Source: Actinomycetota bacterium
Lineage (GTDB): Bacteria > Actinomycetota > Actinomycetes > Nanopelagicales > Nanopelagicaceae
NCBI GenBank assembly: GCA_026393075.1
Contig: JAPLAW010000015.1
Location: 62,001 to 126,000, forward strand
Reading direction: 5' to 3'
DNA length: 64,000 nt
Both the position numbers and the translations under genes were made by a program. How positions within the stretch are numbered: position 1 is the first letter of the stretch; each line of letters starts with the position of its first letter. Shown here piece by piece: positions 1 through 11,497 of this stretch. Under the pieces are notes generated by a model. That model had not been told where the DNA came from. It saw only the letters and a program-made list of their open reading frames with translations, and did not search any database.

Positions 1-715
1 TTTCCGTCAGTTCTATTTGGGTAATTACAAAGACTTGCTGACTTCAACGGACTATCCGTTTGTAAAGTGGATGAAAAACACGCTAATTCTTGCTGGCTCT
101 ACTGCCGTTATCAGCGTATTTATTAGTGCGCTTGCGGCGTTTGCTTTCTCTCGCCTACGTTTTAAGGGACGTCGCCCAGGTTTACTTGCGCTGATTCTGA
201 TTCAGATGTTCCCATCTATTCTGGGTTTGACTGCAGTCTTCGGAATCTTAAGCAAGTTGACTGATTATGTTCCAGCAATTGGTTTGGGCACCAAAGCTGG
301 TTTGATTCTGGTTTACCTAGGTGGCTCACTCGGCGGTGGAACTTACTTAATGTATGGCTTCTTTAATACCATTCCTAAGGAACTTGATGAAGCTGCCAAG
401 ATCGATGGTGCTACACATACCCAGATCTACTTCCAAATTATTCTGCGTTTAGTTGCACCAGTGCTTGCGGTTATGGCCCTGCTTTCTTTCATTGGAACAT
501 TTGGCGATTACGTTCTAGCGTCAATTGTTTTCAATACCAATGATCAATACACGGTCGCAGTTGGACTTCAATCATTGCTTGCTGATCCATGGACAAAGCA
601 ATGGGCGATGTTTGCAGCGGGTGCTGTGATGTCATCACTACCGATCGTAATCATCTTCGTGTCACTACAGAAGTACATCACCAACGGTCTAACTGGTGGC
701 GCAGTAAAGGGTTAA
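1..715 (+). CDS. Sugar ABC transporter permease (MalG type), 5' end outside window
   Basis: Inner-membrane permease of a carbohydrate ABC importer of the MalG/CUT1 type. The frame is open back to base 2, so the gene starts upstream; a TTG at 17 is probably internal. Several hydrophobic segments are visible. The ATPase-contact EAA loop is clear (EAAKIDGATHTQIYF) and is followed by a conserved hydrophobic stretch. The stop (713-715) overlaps the stop of the convergent alpha-glucosidase within one TTAA. The neighbouring glucosidase suggests an alpha-glucoside or malto-oligosaccharide substrate, but that is inferred from context only. Family assignment is secure. Confidence 0.9.
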   Translation, partial: FRQFYLGNYKDLLTSTDYPFVKWMKNTLILAGSTAVISVFISALAAFAFSRLRFKGRRPGLLALILIQMFPSILGLTAVFGILSKLTDYVPAIGLGTKAGLILVYLGGSLGGGTYLMYGFFNTIPKELDEAAKIDGATHTQIYFQIILRLVAPVLAVMALLSFIGTFGDYVLASIVFNTNDQYTVAVGLQSLLADPWTKQWAMFAAGAVMSSLPIVIIFVSLQKYITNGLTGGAVKG

Positions 716-2364
716 GCCTGTAACCAGACTGTTGTTTCACCCGGTACTTGGCTACCAACTAGTGGCTGACTGCTTAGTAAAACTTTTCCTTTCGGAAGTT
801 TAACTGGTGATTTTCCAAAGTTAGTAAATGATTGCCAACCATTTGGCCGAGCAAAGTGCAGCACGCTACGATTCCTATTGAAGATAAAATTAATTTCTTC
901 ATGACATTGCAAGCCTCTACGCATAGCAATTGCTGTGCGGTAAAGATTTAGTACTGAATTAGTGTCTGCCTCATTAGCTTCAACTGAATATTTTCCAAAG
1001 TCAGCTGGCATTGGCAAATGTGAACCACCAGGGCCAAAACCAAATGAGGATCCTGTAGTAGTCCAAGGCAACGGAATACGGCAGCCATCGCGACTACGAG
1101 CTTTGCCTGGGTTTCTAAACCATTGTGGATCTTGCATCGCCTCGCGAGGAGTATCGGCTACTTCGAATAGACCGATTTCTTCGCCTTGATAAAGATAGGT
1201 AGAGCCAGGAAGAGCCAGTATCAACATGGTTGAAGCACGAGCACGATCAATGCCTTGCTTGGCATCAAGCGGGGCTGATTTTCCTTCTGAGATGTACCAC
1301 TTAACTAAATCTGTTTTGTCCGGTAATCCATAACGAGTTGGGTGACGCACGACGTCATGATTAGAAAGTACCCAAGTATTTGATGAACCAGATTTCTCGG
1401 CACGTTTCATGCTGTTGCTGATTAAGTGCTTAAAGCGCTTGGTATTCCAATCGGCATGCAATAAATCAAAGTTAAATGCTTGGCCAAGTGTTTCTTCACT
1501 TGCATATGCGCCAAGCCGGTGGGCTGGTGCGCTTGCTTCTGCCACTGCAACACGGGGTGGGTCGTATTCGTTAAAGACTTTGCGCCATTCGCGGTAGATC
1601 TCGTGCACTTCATCGCGGTCAAAGAGCGGATCGCTTCCATCGGGTTTAGTTGGATCAATATCCATCGTGTTGCGAGCAGGTAAGCCATCAGAGAAATCTT
1701 TTGTTAGCGCATGAGCCACGTCAATGCGGAAACCATCAACACCACGATCTGACCAGAAGCGCAACGTTTTAATAAAGTCGTCGCGAACTTCTTGGTTATC
1801 CCAATTGAAATCTGGTTGTTCAGGTGCAAATAAGTGCAGATACCACTGACCTGGTGTGCCATCTGGTTCAGTAACGCGAGTCCAACCAGTTGGACCGAAG
1901 TGGCTAACGAGTTCTGACGGGCGGATATCGCCATTTTCGCCGATGCCATCATGAAATATGTAGCGCTCACGTTCCGCCGAACCACGGCCAGCTTTTAGCG
2001 CCGCCTGGAACCACTCGTGCTGATCAGATGAATGGTTAGGCACAATATCTACGAAGACGCGAATTTCAACTTTATGTAGCTCTTCAATTAACTTATCGAA
2101 TTCTTCCAAAGTGCCAATTCGTGGATCAACATTGCGGTAATCAGCTACGTCATAACCGCCGTCGGCTAATTCAGAGGGATAAAACGGACTCAACCAAACT
2201 GCATCAATACTTAATGATTTTAGGTATGTAACCCGATCAATCATGCCGGCTAGATCACCAATGCCATCGCCATTTAAGTCAGCGAAGCTGCGTGGGTAGA
2301 TCTGATAGACGACGGCTTGGCGCCACCATTTTTTATCGCCAGCGATGAATTTGTAATCAGACAT
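712..2364 (-). CDS. GH13 alpha-glucosidase
   Basis: Cytoplasmic glycoside hydrolase family 13 enzyme of the alpha-glucosidase/oligo-1,6-glucosidase type, expected to release glucose from imported alpha-glucosides. All four GH13 regions are present: DIVPNHSS (I), GFRIDVAH with the nucleophile D215 (II), VAEASA with the acid/base E276 (III) and SNHD with D337 (IV), numbered from the ATG at 2364. No signal peptide is seen. A TTG nine bases upstream (2373) could extend it by three residues; the ATG is preferred. It faces the sugar permease and shares its TTAA stop. The length (550 aa) is normal for the family. Confidence 0.92.
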   Translation of the reverse strand: MSDYKFIAGDKKWWRQAVVYQIYPRSFADLNGDGIGDLAGMIDRVTYLKSLSIDAVWLSPFYPSELADGGYDVADYRNVDPRIGTLEEFDKLIEELHKVEIRVFVDIVPNHSSDQHEWFQAALKAGRGSAERERYIFHDGIGENGDIRPSELVSHFGPTGWTRVTEPDGTPGQWYLHLFAPEQPDFNWDNQEVRDDFIKTLRFWSDRGVDGFRIDVAHALTKDFSDGLPARNTMDIDPTKPDGSDPLFDRDEVHEIYREWRKVFNEYDPPRVAVAEASAPAHRLGAYASEETLGQAFNFDLLHADWNTKRFKHLISNSMKRAEKSGSSNTWVLSNHDVVRHPTRYGLPDKTDLVKWYISEGKSAPLDAKQGIDRARASTMLILALPGSTYLYQGEEIGLFEVADTPREAMQDPQWFRNPGKARSRDGCRIPLPWTTTGSSFGFGPGGSHLPMPADFGKYSVEANEADTNSVLNLYRTAIAMRRGLQCHEEINFIFNRNRSVLHFARPNGWQSFTNFGKSPVKLPKGKVLLSSQPLVGSQVPGETTVWLQA

Positions 2365-2394
2365 AATCTGCAAAGGCTAACAGAATGAGTGAAA

Positions 2395-2955
2395 TTATTT
2401 GGCGTTTACCATGCGTTGCAGTTTTGGTAACAAAACAGTTATCCATTCTCTGTAACCACTTTCATTTATATGTAATTTCAAGATTGGCTCATCGGCCATT
2501 ACAAATTGGTCAGCGAGGGATGCCCCATCTGATGCTACGAAATGTGACCATAAATCAATAAACTCGATATTGCTAGGTTTATTTAATTTGATGTAATTAT
2601 TTGCCTCGATTACCCGATTGCGTAGATCAACACCTGAATCTTCGATGCCTCGAGGCAAGATTGTATGAAGCAGGATTTTGGCTTCTGGCAACTGCTTCTT
2701 GAACTCATCAACAATTGCTAACACGCGTGCACCAACATCGACGCCCTCACGATTTAACAACGTATTTCCAAAATCATTAGTGCCAATTAAAACTGAAACT
2801 ACATCGGGCTTAAATTCAGTAATTTTTGGAATCATTGCAAGTTGGGCATCGGTTGAGTCACCTGAAACTGCGAAGTTTTCAACTTCAGCAAAGTCAATTT
2901 CTGCAGCCCAGTTGCCAGAAGCGGTAATGCTGTCGCCAGCAAATGCGATCTTCAA
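2395..2955 (-). CDS. SGNH/GDSL-family hydrolase, atypical block V
   Basis: Small esterase/lipase-like protein of the SGNH fold (about 186 aa). Block I is GDSIT (nucleophile Ser) and block III is GTNDFG. Block V keeps a His (KLHINESGY), but the Asp normally three residues before it (DxxH) is Leu; the nearest acid is seven residues upstream. The long open frame runs back to 3099 inside citrate synthase, but similarity starts at KIAFAGDSIT, so the TTG at 2955 is chosen. That TTG lies 8 bases after the citrate synthase stop, so the two genes probably share a transcript. Substrate unknown. Confidence 0.75.
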   Translation of the reverse strand: MKIAFAGDSITASGNWAAEIDFAEVENFAVSGDSTDAQLAMIPKITEFKPDVVSVLIGTNDFGNTLLNREGVDVGARVLAIVDEFKKQLPEAKILLHTILPRGIEDSGVDLRNRVIEANNYIKLNKPSNIEFIDLWSHFVASDGASLADQFVMADEPILKLHINESGYREWITVLLPKLQRMVNAK

Positions 2956-2963
2956 CTGATTAC

Positions 2964-4079
2964 TTAGTTGTGCAGCATGCCGACGGTGGGATCCCAGCCC
3001 GCGACATCTTCTGGACGACGTGGTGCTTTGCCAACGTAGCGAGCTGATGGACGAATCAAGCGACCAGTGCGCTTCTGCTCGAGAATATGAGCAGACCAAC
3101 CTGCAGTGCGAGCAGCGGTAAACATTGAAGTAAATAGCGGTGCTGGAACTTCGGCGAAGTCGAGAATGATTGCTGCCCAGAACTCAACGTTAGTTTCTAG
3201 AACGCGATCTGGTTGACGCTCACGTAGTTCCTTAAGAGCTGCTTGCTCAAGTGCTTCAGCAACTGCGTAACGAGGTGCGTTAAGTTCTTTTGCAGTACGA
3301 CGCAATGTGCGAGCGCGTGGATCTTCGGCGCGATAAACGCGGTGGCCGAATCCCATTAAGCGCTCTTTGCGATCAAGCAATCCTTTTACGTAAGTTTCAG
3401 CATTACCTGCTTTTTCCACATCTTCAATCATTGTAAGTACGCGTGCTGGGGCACCACCATGAAGTGGGCCTGACATCGCACCGATCGCACCAGAAATTGC
3501 TGCTGCAACATCGGCGCCGGTTGATGCAATAACGCGAGAAGTAAATGTTGAAGCATTCATTCCGTGTTCTGCAGCTGATACAAAATAAGCATCGATTGCA
3601 CGAACATGAAGCGGGTCAGGCTCTCCGCGCCAACGAATCATCATTCGCTCAACAACGGTATGTGCCTTATCAATTTCAGATTCAGGAACTGCTGGAGCAA
3701 CAATTCCACGTGCTGCCTGTGCTAAGTAAGAAAGCACCATCACTGATGTGCGCGCTAAGTTGCTGCGAGCTTCTTCATCAGAAATATCTAGAAGTGGCTT
3801 AAATCCCCAAGCTGGTGCCAACATTGCAATTGCAGATTGCACATCTACGCGCACATCACCTGAGTGAACTGGAAGTGGGAATGTCTCGGCATTTGGTAGA
3901 CCAGGGTTGAATAAATCATCAACTAAGAGGCCCCAAACATTTCCGAAAGTTACGCGACCAACAAGGTCATCAATATCAACGCCGCGGTAGCGAAGCGCGC
4001 TACCTTCTTTATCGGGTTCAGCAATCTCTGATTCGAATGCGATTACACCTTCAAGACCTGGCTTGAAATCATCAGACAT
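2964..4079 (-). CDS. citA: Citrate synthase (actinobacterial CitA type)
   Basis: Condenses acetyl-CoA and oxaloacetate to citrate at the entry of the TCA cycle. Active-site His residues are H172 (EHGMNAS), H207 (GPLHGGA) and H246 (GFGHRVY). The catalytic acid block usually written NVDF is NVEF here, which I believe is also the case in related actinobacterial citrate synthase 2 proteins. The C-terminal HILEQKR motif is present and the length (371 aa) fits. A good ribosome binding site (AAGGAGTT, + strand 4084-4091) precedes the ATG. It is transcribed divergently from pdxH across about 130 bases. GltA-type naming is also possible. Confidence 0.92.
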   Translation of the reverse strand: MSDDFKPGLEGVIAFESEIAEPDKEGSALRYRGVDIDDLVGRVTFGNVWGLLVDDLFNPGLPNAETFPLPVHSGDVRVDVQSAIAMLAPAWGFKPLLDISDEEARSNLARTSVMVLSYLAQAARGIVAPAVPESEIDKAHTVVERMMIRWRGEPDPLHVRAIDAYFVSAAEHGMNASTFTSRVIASTGADVAAAISGAIGAMSGPLHGGAPARVLTMIEDVEKAGNAETYVKGLLDRKERLMGFGHRVYRAEDPRARTLRRTAKELNAPRYAVAEALEQAALKELRERQPDRVLETNVEFWAAIILDFAEVPAPLFTSMFTAARTAGWSAHILEQKRTGRLIRPSARYVGKAPRRPEDVAGWDPTVGMLHN

Positions 4080-4210
4080 GTTGAACTCCTTCTAGGTTTG
4101 ACTCGCTTTGCGAACCACTCTTATGGGGTAATTCTGCCCCTTAGGCGGGGGTGCTTTCTACCAAGTGGGCTAAAGATGCTTACTAGCCGAAAGTGACGTT
4201 AGATACAGCC

Positions 4211-4873
4211 ATGGACAATTCATTAACCCGAGCCGAAATCTCAGCCATGCGCCGCTCATATGGAGAGGCTGGATTAGAGACTTTACCGGCCGACCCATTC
4301 GCAGCATTCATGACCTGGCTGACTGAAGCTCGTGCCAATCCAGTAATTGTCGAAGCGAATGCGATGGTCCTTTCAACTCTCGGCGGTGATGGCGATATTT
4401 CTACGCGCACCGTTTTATTAAAAGATATTTCCGAAGGTGGCTTTACTTTCTTTACCAATTATTCATCACGTAAAAGCCATGCCATGGAAATTAATCCGCA
4501 AGTTACGTTGCTCTTTCCTTGGTATGCAATGGAACGGCAAATCTCAATTAGTGGAACTGCCGAAAAGATTTCGCAATCTGAATCAGCCGAATATTTTGCA
4601 AGCCGACCTTGGAATAGCCAGATTGGAGCATGGGCTAGCCATCAATCAGCACCGCTAGCTTCACGCGAAGAATTGGAACAACGTTGGAAAGGTGCTGCGG
4701 AAAAATGGCCCGAAGGAACAGAGGTTCCGCTGCCACCATATTGGGGTGGCTATCGCGTCATGCCCAAGAACATTGAATTTTGGCAAGGCCGATATTCAAG
4801 ATTGCACGATCGATTGCGTTATGAGTTCGATGCCACAACTAATAATTGGGTGTTAAACCGCTACTACCCTTAG
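4211..4873 (+). CDS. pdxH: Pyridoxamine 5'-phosphate oxidase
   Basis: FMN-dependent enzyme oxidising pyridoxine or pyridoxamine 5'-phosphate to PLP. FMN-contact sequences RTVLLKDI and FFTNYSSRKS are near residues 65-90, and the C-terminal signature EFWQGR...RLHDR is intact. The ATG at 4211 gives MDNSLTRAEI, a usual start for the family; a GTG at 4193 would add six residues. No clear ribosome binding site precedes either. The stop lies 3 bases before serC, whose enzyme needs PLP, so co-transcription makes metabolic sense. Confidence 0.9.
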   Translation: MDNSLTRAEISAMRRSYGEAGLETLPADPFAAFMTWLTEARANPVIVEANAMVLSTLGGDGDISTRTVLLKDISEGGFTFFTNYSSRKSHAMEINPQVTLLFPWYAMERQISISGTAEKISQSESAEYFASRPWNSQIGAWASHQSAPLASREELEQRWKGAAEKWPEGTEVPLPPYWGGYRVMPKNIEFWQGRYSRLHDRLRYEFDATTNNWVLNRYYP

Positions 4874-5998
<1,125 letters not shown>

Positions 5999-5999
5999 T

Positions 6000-7154
6000 A
6001 TGGCTTTTCACCGTGATCGGGTTTTTTGGACAATCTCGGCACAAATCGCACTAGTTAATTTCTATCTTGGTGGTTTCGGCCCGGCTCAACCACTTCTTCG
6101 TGAAGATCAAGGCACATCCTTAACAGTTGCTGGGTTACATGGCACTGCAATGGGAGTTGCCTCAATTATTGCTGGTGCGCTTAATTCACGCGTTGTACAT
6201 AGATTTGGTCGTAGTCGTGCTGCATGGTTAGGACTTGGTTTATTCGCACTCGGCATCGTGATGTTTGTTTATTGCCCACCTGTTCAATTGACTTTATTGG
6301 CAACACTGTTAGGTGGCATTGGTACCTCATTTGTAATTAACAATATGGTTACCGGAATTTCACATCACTACAAAGAAGACGCCGCAATTGCACTTCCACA
6401 ATCAAATTCAATTGGTTCGGTTGGCTATGTAACCGGAACTCTATTTGTTGGAACTTTGGCTGGCACTTCAATAAGTTGGCGTTATGGCTTATTGCTAGCG
6501 GCCCCACTTTCTTTAATTCTCTATATTTTCGGCCGCGAAAAAGGCGCTGAAGAACATGTGCCAGATCTTGATGGCCCACAACGCGGCAAACTATCGCCAC
6601 AATTTTGGTGGGCCTGGATCGGTTTCGTTGCCTGTATCTCTAGTGAATTCGCAACTACCTTCTGGGCGGCAGCTCTGTTACGTGAACGAGTTGGCTCAAC
6701 GGCAGCGATCAGCACAGTCTGCATTGTGGCCCTTGGAACCGGAATGGGTATTGGTCGCTGGTTCGGTGGCCCGGTTCTAAAGCGCTTCAAACTTGATCAT
6801 CAACTTCAAATAATTATCGGTGCCCAATTCATCGGTTTTGCAATCTTCTGGTTCTCACACATCTTGATACTTTCTTTATTCTCACTACTGATTATGGGCC
6901 TTGGTATCTCGATGCAATTCGCTTTGGCCTCGATTCGACTAATTGGGCTTAGTGATAATCGCCCAGATTTAGCGATTGGCAAAAGTTCGTTAGCTGCTGG
7001 CTTAGCTATAGGTGGCGCACCATTTGCACTTGGCGTGCTGGGCGATAGCCTAGGAATTAGTCGTGCTTACATCATGGTGCCAGTGCTAATCGCAATTGCC
7101 ATGGCAATCATCGTCAAAGTTCCTTCACACAATGATACGAATGTGATTAAGTAA
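6000..7154 (+). CDS. Major facilitator superfamily transporter
   Basis: A 384-residue integral membrane protein with about twelve hydrophobic segments and the basic loop between helices 2 and 3 (NSRVVHRFGRSRAAW) typical of the MFS. It is the third gene of the pdxH-serC operon (1-base gap). No substrate can be assigned from the sequence; the operon would allow an amino acid or B6-related compound, but that is guesswork. Its TAA overlaps the ATG of a 26-residue membrane ORF (TAATG), implying translational coupling. Confidence 0.85.
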   Translation: MAFHRDRVFWTISAQIALVNFYLGGFGPAQPLLREDQGTSLTVAGLHGTAMGVASIIAGALNSRVVHRFGRSRAAWLGLGLFALGIVMFVYCPPVQLTLLATLLGGIGTSFVINNMVTGISHHYKEDAAIALPQSNSIGSVGYVTGTLFVGTLAGTSISWRYGLLLAAPLSLILYIFGREKGAEEHVPDLDGPQRGKLSPQFWWAWIGFVACISSEFATTFWAAALLRERVGSTAAISTVCIVALGTGMGIGRWFGGPVLKRFKLDHQLQIIIGAQFIGFAIFWFSHILILSLFSLLIMGLGISMQFALASIRLIGLSDNRPDLAIGKSSLAAGLAIGGAPFALGVLGDSLGISRAYIMVPVLIAIAMAIIVKVPSHNDTNVIK

Positions 7155-7234
7155 TGAGCTACAAGACCCGTCGAATAGTTACTTTAGTAATTCTCTTTGG
7201 AATATTGGGAATGGTACTTCTAAGCGGTCTTTAA
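7154..7234 (+). CDS. 26-residue single-span membrane protein, unrecognised
   Basis: Short ORF whose ATG overlaps the MFS stop (TAATG). It encodes a basic N-terminus (MSYKTRR) followed by about 18 hydrophobic residues (IVTLVILFGILGMVLLSG), the layout of a positive-inside single membrane helix. It overlaps the end of the broken MFS gene on the other strand by 15 bases. I recognise no family. The coupling and amphipathic design argue for a real product, perhaps a small partner of the upstream transporter; this is inference. Confidence 0.5.
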   Translation: MSYKTRRIVTLVILFGILGMVLLSGL

Positions 7235-8354
7235 TACCGCAGCAATTGAAATATCAGCCGGCACTTCCAAACGATCCTTAAACTTTAACCAAATTACAGT
7301 TGGCGCTGTGATTGTAATTACGGCACATAAGGTAATTGTGTGACGAATTCCAAATGATTCAGAGAAAAGTCCAAGCATCGGTGTTACGAGTGGTGCTCCC
7401 CCAAGGAAAACAAATTGATAAATTCCCATCACCCGGCCACGTACTGCACTATCAGAATTAGTTTGTACAGTTGAGTTTGCCGCGATCATGGTTGTTAGAG
7501 CTGCTGCACCAGCAACAGGCAACATAAGCATGTATGCATGGAAGGTTGGCATGAATGCAATTATAAAAATTGCACAACCAAAAGTAATCGCGCTAAAAGT
7601 TACAAATTTGGTAGATCGATACTTCTCAATCCGTGGTGAAAAAAGCGCGGCACTGAGTGAGCCAATTGCAATAAATGTACCCATCAGACCAAATGTAGTT
7701 ACACCTTTATCAAAAACTTTTGTTGCCATCAAAGCATTAAATAATTGAAAATTTAGCCCAAAAGTTGTAACAAAAAAGATTACTGACATAACTACAAATA
7801 GGTCAGGACGAGCCATCACATACTTAAGGCCTTCACGAATTGTGGTCGGACCAGGCGTACGCGGTTCGCGGAAAAGTTCGGCTTCGCGGATATTAGCCAT
7901 CACAATAATTACGACTATGTAGGCAGAGGCATTAATGAGGAACGATGGACCAGTTCCAAAAGCAGCAATTAGCAAGCCTGATAGCGCTGGGCCAACCAAT
8001 CTTCCAAAATTGAAATTTGCCGAGTTCAAGCTAACCGCATTTGGCATATCGGTCATGCCCACCATCTCAGATACAAAACTTTGCCGAACTGGTTTATCAG
8101 TTGCATCCTCGCTTATTAAAGCGATCAGCTAAAGCTCCACCAGGCAAACTAACAAACCAGACCGGTGCAAACTGCAGAGCAGTAACTAAGCCTAAATAGA
8201 AACCACTATGCGTTAACTCAAGAACTAACCAATCTTGCGCAATGCGCTGCACCCAGCCACCAATATTTGAAGCTAAGTTTGCTGGGTAGAGAATTCGAAA
8301 ATTGCGGTGTCGGAAAGCGCGCCAGTTGCCATCGCTCTTGACCGAAAAACGCAT
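7220..8354 (-). pseudogene. MFS_3-type transporter with internal deletion and frameshift
   Basis: Two frames together encode a transporter of the EntS/MFS_3 type. The 5' part (8354-8097) carries FRHRNFRILYPANLAS...QDWLVLELT...GGALADRFNKR and then hits TGA. The 3' part is open in another frame from DKPVRQSFVSEMVGMTDMPNAV to 7220. In intact relatives roughly 45-60 residues (helices 2-4) separate DRxxKR from DNPVRQ; here they nearly touch, so DNA has been lost and the frame shifted. About 280 residues remain after the junction. Either a recent pseudogene or an assembly error; an independent start at 8065 giving a shortened protein is less likely. Confidence 0.7.
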
Positions 8355-8366
8355 TACTCTGCTCTC

Positions 8367-8570
8367 ATGTCAGATCAAAATTTAGATCGAAAAGTTCGAA
8401 CAGTGGTAATTCTAGTGACTATTGGAACTATTGCGTGGCTTATTGCGGGCATAGTTGCGCTCGTAATCGGAACAGAGACCAAAATTATTTGGACATGTGT
8501 TTTTGGTGCAGCACTTGGCGCAACTGGTGTGCGTTATTCAATTCTTCGCGCAAAGCGCAGCGGAATTTAA
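8367..8570 (+). CDS. DUF2530 small membrane protein
   Basis: A 67-residue protein with two hydrophobic helices (VVILVTIGTIAWLIAGIVAL and, after a short loop with WTCVFGAALGATGV) and a basic C-terminus (RAKRSG), matching the actinobacterial DUF2530 family of unknown function. The ATG at 8367 is chosen over upstream in-frame codons because TACTCT lies at 8355-8360, six bases before it, giving a likely leaderless transcript. Its stop shares the TTAA at 8567-8570 with the convergent cold-shock gene. Confidence 0.8.
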   Translation: MSDQNLDRKVRTVVILVTIGTIAWLIAGIVALVIGTETKIIWTCVFGAALGATGVRYSILRAKRSGI

Positions 8571-8950
8571 GCTTCTAGTTGCGCAGCAATTCCGCGTAGA
8601 ACGCGACCTAGACGTTCTGCTTCAGCAGCAGTTGGGCGGCGGCCATGACGCAAACCATTTCCAACTTTGTCTAACATCTTGATCGAATCTTCAATGATCG
8701 CTGCTAAATCATCAGGATTAATGCGACTGTTTTCAGCTAATGAAGGTGGCGCATCAATTATTACCACAGAGAGCGCTTGTGGGCCACGACGACTATCGGC
8801 AACGCCAAACTCAAGTTTGGTTCCTGGCTTAACAGTTGTTACTCCAGCTGGAAGTGATGAGGCAGCAAGATAAACATCTTCACCTTCATCAGATGCGATA
8901 AAACCGAAACCTTTTTCCAGGCTGAACCATTTAACGCGGCCTGATGGCAT
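8567..8950 (-). CDS. Cold-shock domain protein with C-terminal extension
   Basis: Single-strand nucleic acid binding protein: an N-terminal cold-shock domain (about residues 1-66) with intact RNP1 (KGFGFI) and a divergent RNP2 (VYLAASSL where VFVHxS is usual), followed by about 60 residues with two predicted helices. This long form resembles mycobacterial CspB rather than the 67-residue CspA. A ribosome binding site (AAGGAGAC) precedes the ATG. The region upstream to DUF3027 is 122 bases and contains a short GAGTT/AACTC hairpin. Confidence 0.85.
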   Translation of the reverse strand: MPSGRVKWFSLEKGFGFIASDEGEDVYLAASSLPAGVTTVKPGTKLEFGVADSRRGPQALSVVIIDAPPSLAENSRINPDDLAAIIEDSIKMLDKVGNGLRHGRRPTAAEAERLGRVLRGIAAQLEA

Positions 8951-9072
8951 TTGGGGTCTCCTTCAACATTTATAAATTTGAGTTTTTTAACTCTAGTAAT
9001 CGTTTAGCCGCGGTTGCGGACAGGGGTCTAGTTTATCGCACTTAAGTTGGGGCGTGAAGTGTGATTATGCGC

Positions 9073-9735
9073 TTAGAAAGTCGCTTCGGAGTGAGCGCCA
9101 CAGCCGTGCGCAGCCGAAACTACGCGACCATCTTCAGGTGAAATCGCATTGGCGCATGCGCCGAATGCACTACGCATTGATCCGGCGATTGGGATAAAGA
9201 AACCACATGAATTACAAGGCTTAGGCGCCATCTGCGCCATCGGTGAGTTTGGGCCACGTTCACCATCATGCCAACGCTTAGCTGCTTGATCGCGGCCTTC
9301 AATTGATAGAACACGAGTGCGACCTAAACCTAATTCAAATGCTAAACCTGCGTCTAATTCATAGTCGCCCGGCAATGCTGCCTCACCAGTTGTTAAACGA
9401 GTGTCATCTAAGGAAGAGGGAACAATGTCACCAACGCCAACATCACCTGGCTGCAAACGATCACGATATGGAATCCATTTTGGTGGCACAAGTGCATCGG
9501 GGCCAGGTAGAACAACTACATCGCAAAGAGTTGCAGTTGATTTAATATCAACTTTAGAAACTGTGACGGCCCAACGCCATCCACGATAGCCTGTTAAATT
9601 TGCTTCGAATAAATAAGTTGCGATGCGATCTTCATCATCAAAATCAACAGTGACAAAGTCGCCAACTAACTTGGCATCGCCGGCATCTTCAATCGCGGCG
9701 GCGTGTGCTAAATCGCGGGCATCCCATTTACTCAT
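9073..9735 (-). CDS. DUF3027 protein
   Basis: A 220-residue protein of the actinobacterial DUF3027 family, function unknown. The conserved core GYRGWRWAVTV and LPGPDALVPPKWIPYRDRLQPGD is clear. The C-terminus contains CNSCGF, a second Cys about 20 residues later and a terminal HGCGAHSE, which could bind a metal. It lies downstream of groL but is separated by a strong hairpin, and TACTCT six bases before its ATG suggests its own leaderless promoter. Mycobacterium keeps this gene close to serC and citA, as here. Confidence 0.8.
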   Translation of the reverse strand: MSKWDARDLAHAAAIEDAGDAKLVGDFVTVDFDDEDRIATYLFEANLTGYRGWRWAVTVSKVDIKSTATLCDVVVLPGPDALVPPKWIPYRDRLQPGDVGVGDIVPSSLDDTRLTTGEAALPGDYELDAGLAFELGLGRTRVLSIEGRDQAAKRWHDGERGPNSPMAQMAPKPCNSCGFFIPIAGSMRSAFGACANAISPEDGRVVSAAHGCGAHSEATF

Positions 9736-9741
9736 GGGCTA

Positions 9742-9747
9742 AGAGTA
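9742..9747 (-). promoter_or_regulatory. -10 box of DUF3027, leaderless layout
   Basis: TACTCT on the minus strand ends six bases before the ATG (9735-9733). The spacing puts the transcription start at or next to the A of the ATG, and no ribosome binding site is visible. Confidence 0.5.
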
Positions 9748-9755
9748 AAGCAGAA

Positions 9756-9784
9756 CGCCACCCGCAAGGTAATCGAGGGTGGCG
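9756..9784 (-). terminator. Hairpin terminator of groL
   Basis: Perfect 8-bp inverted repeat CGCCACCC (9756-9763) / GGGTGGCG (9777-9784) with a 13-base loop, just past the groL stop. On the minus strand it is followed by TTCTGCTTTACTC, a moderately T-rich tail. It separates groL from DUF3027. This is the clearest intrinsic terminator I found in the window. Confidence 0.7.
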
Positions 9785-9814
9785 CGACTGCTTATTCAGG
9801 CTTAATTAATTACT

Positions 9815-11458
<1,644 letters not shown>

Positions 11459-11473
11459 TCATTTCTTTTAATC

Positions 11474-11497
11474 GGGGCGTTTTATCACTCACGCCCC
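11474..11497 (-). promoter_or_regulatory. Hairpin overlapping CIRCE in the groL leader
   Basis: Inverted repeat GGGGCGT (11474-11480) / ACGCCCC (11491-11497) with a 10-base loop. It shares bases with the CIRCE element, so the CIRCE stem and this stem cannot form at the same time in the RNA. Confidence 0.45.

Noticed and set aside
2373-2373. TTG start for the alpha-glucosidase
   Set aside because: An ATG three codons downstream is a better start and no ribosome binding site favours the TTG.
8951-9072. Possible structured 5' leader or thermosensor of the cold-shock gene
   Set aside because: Only a 5-bp GAGTT/AACTC hairpin is visible; too weak to call without folding or conservation.
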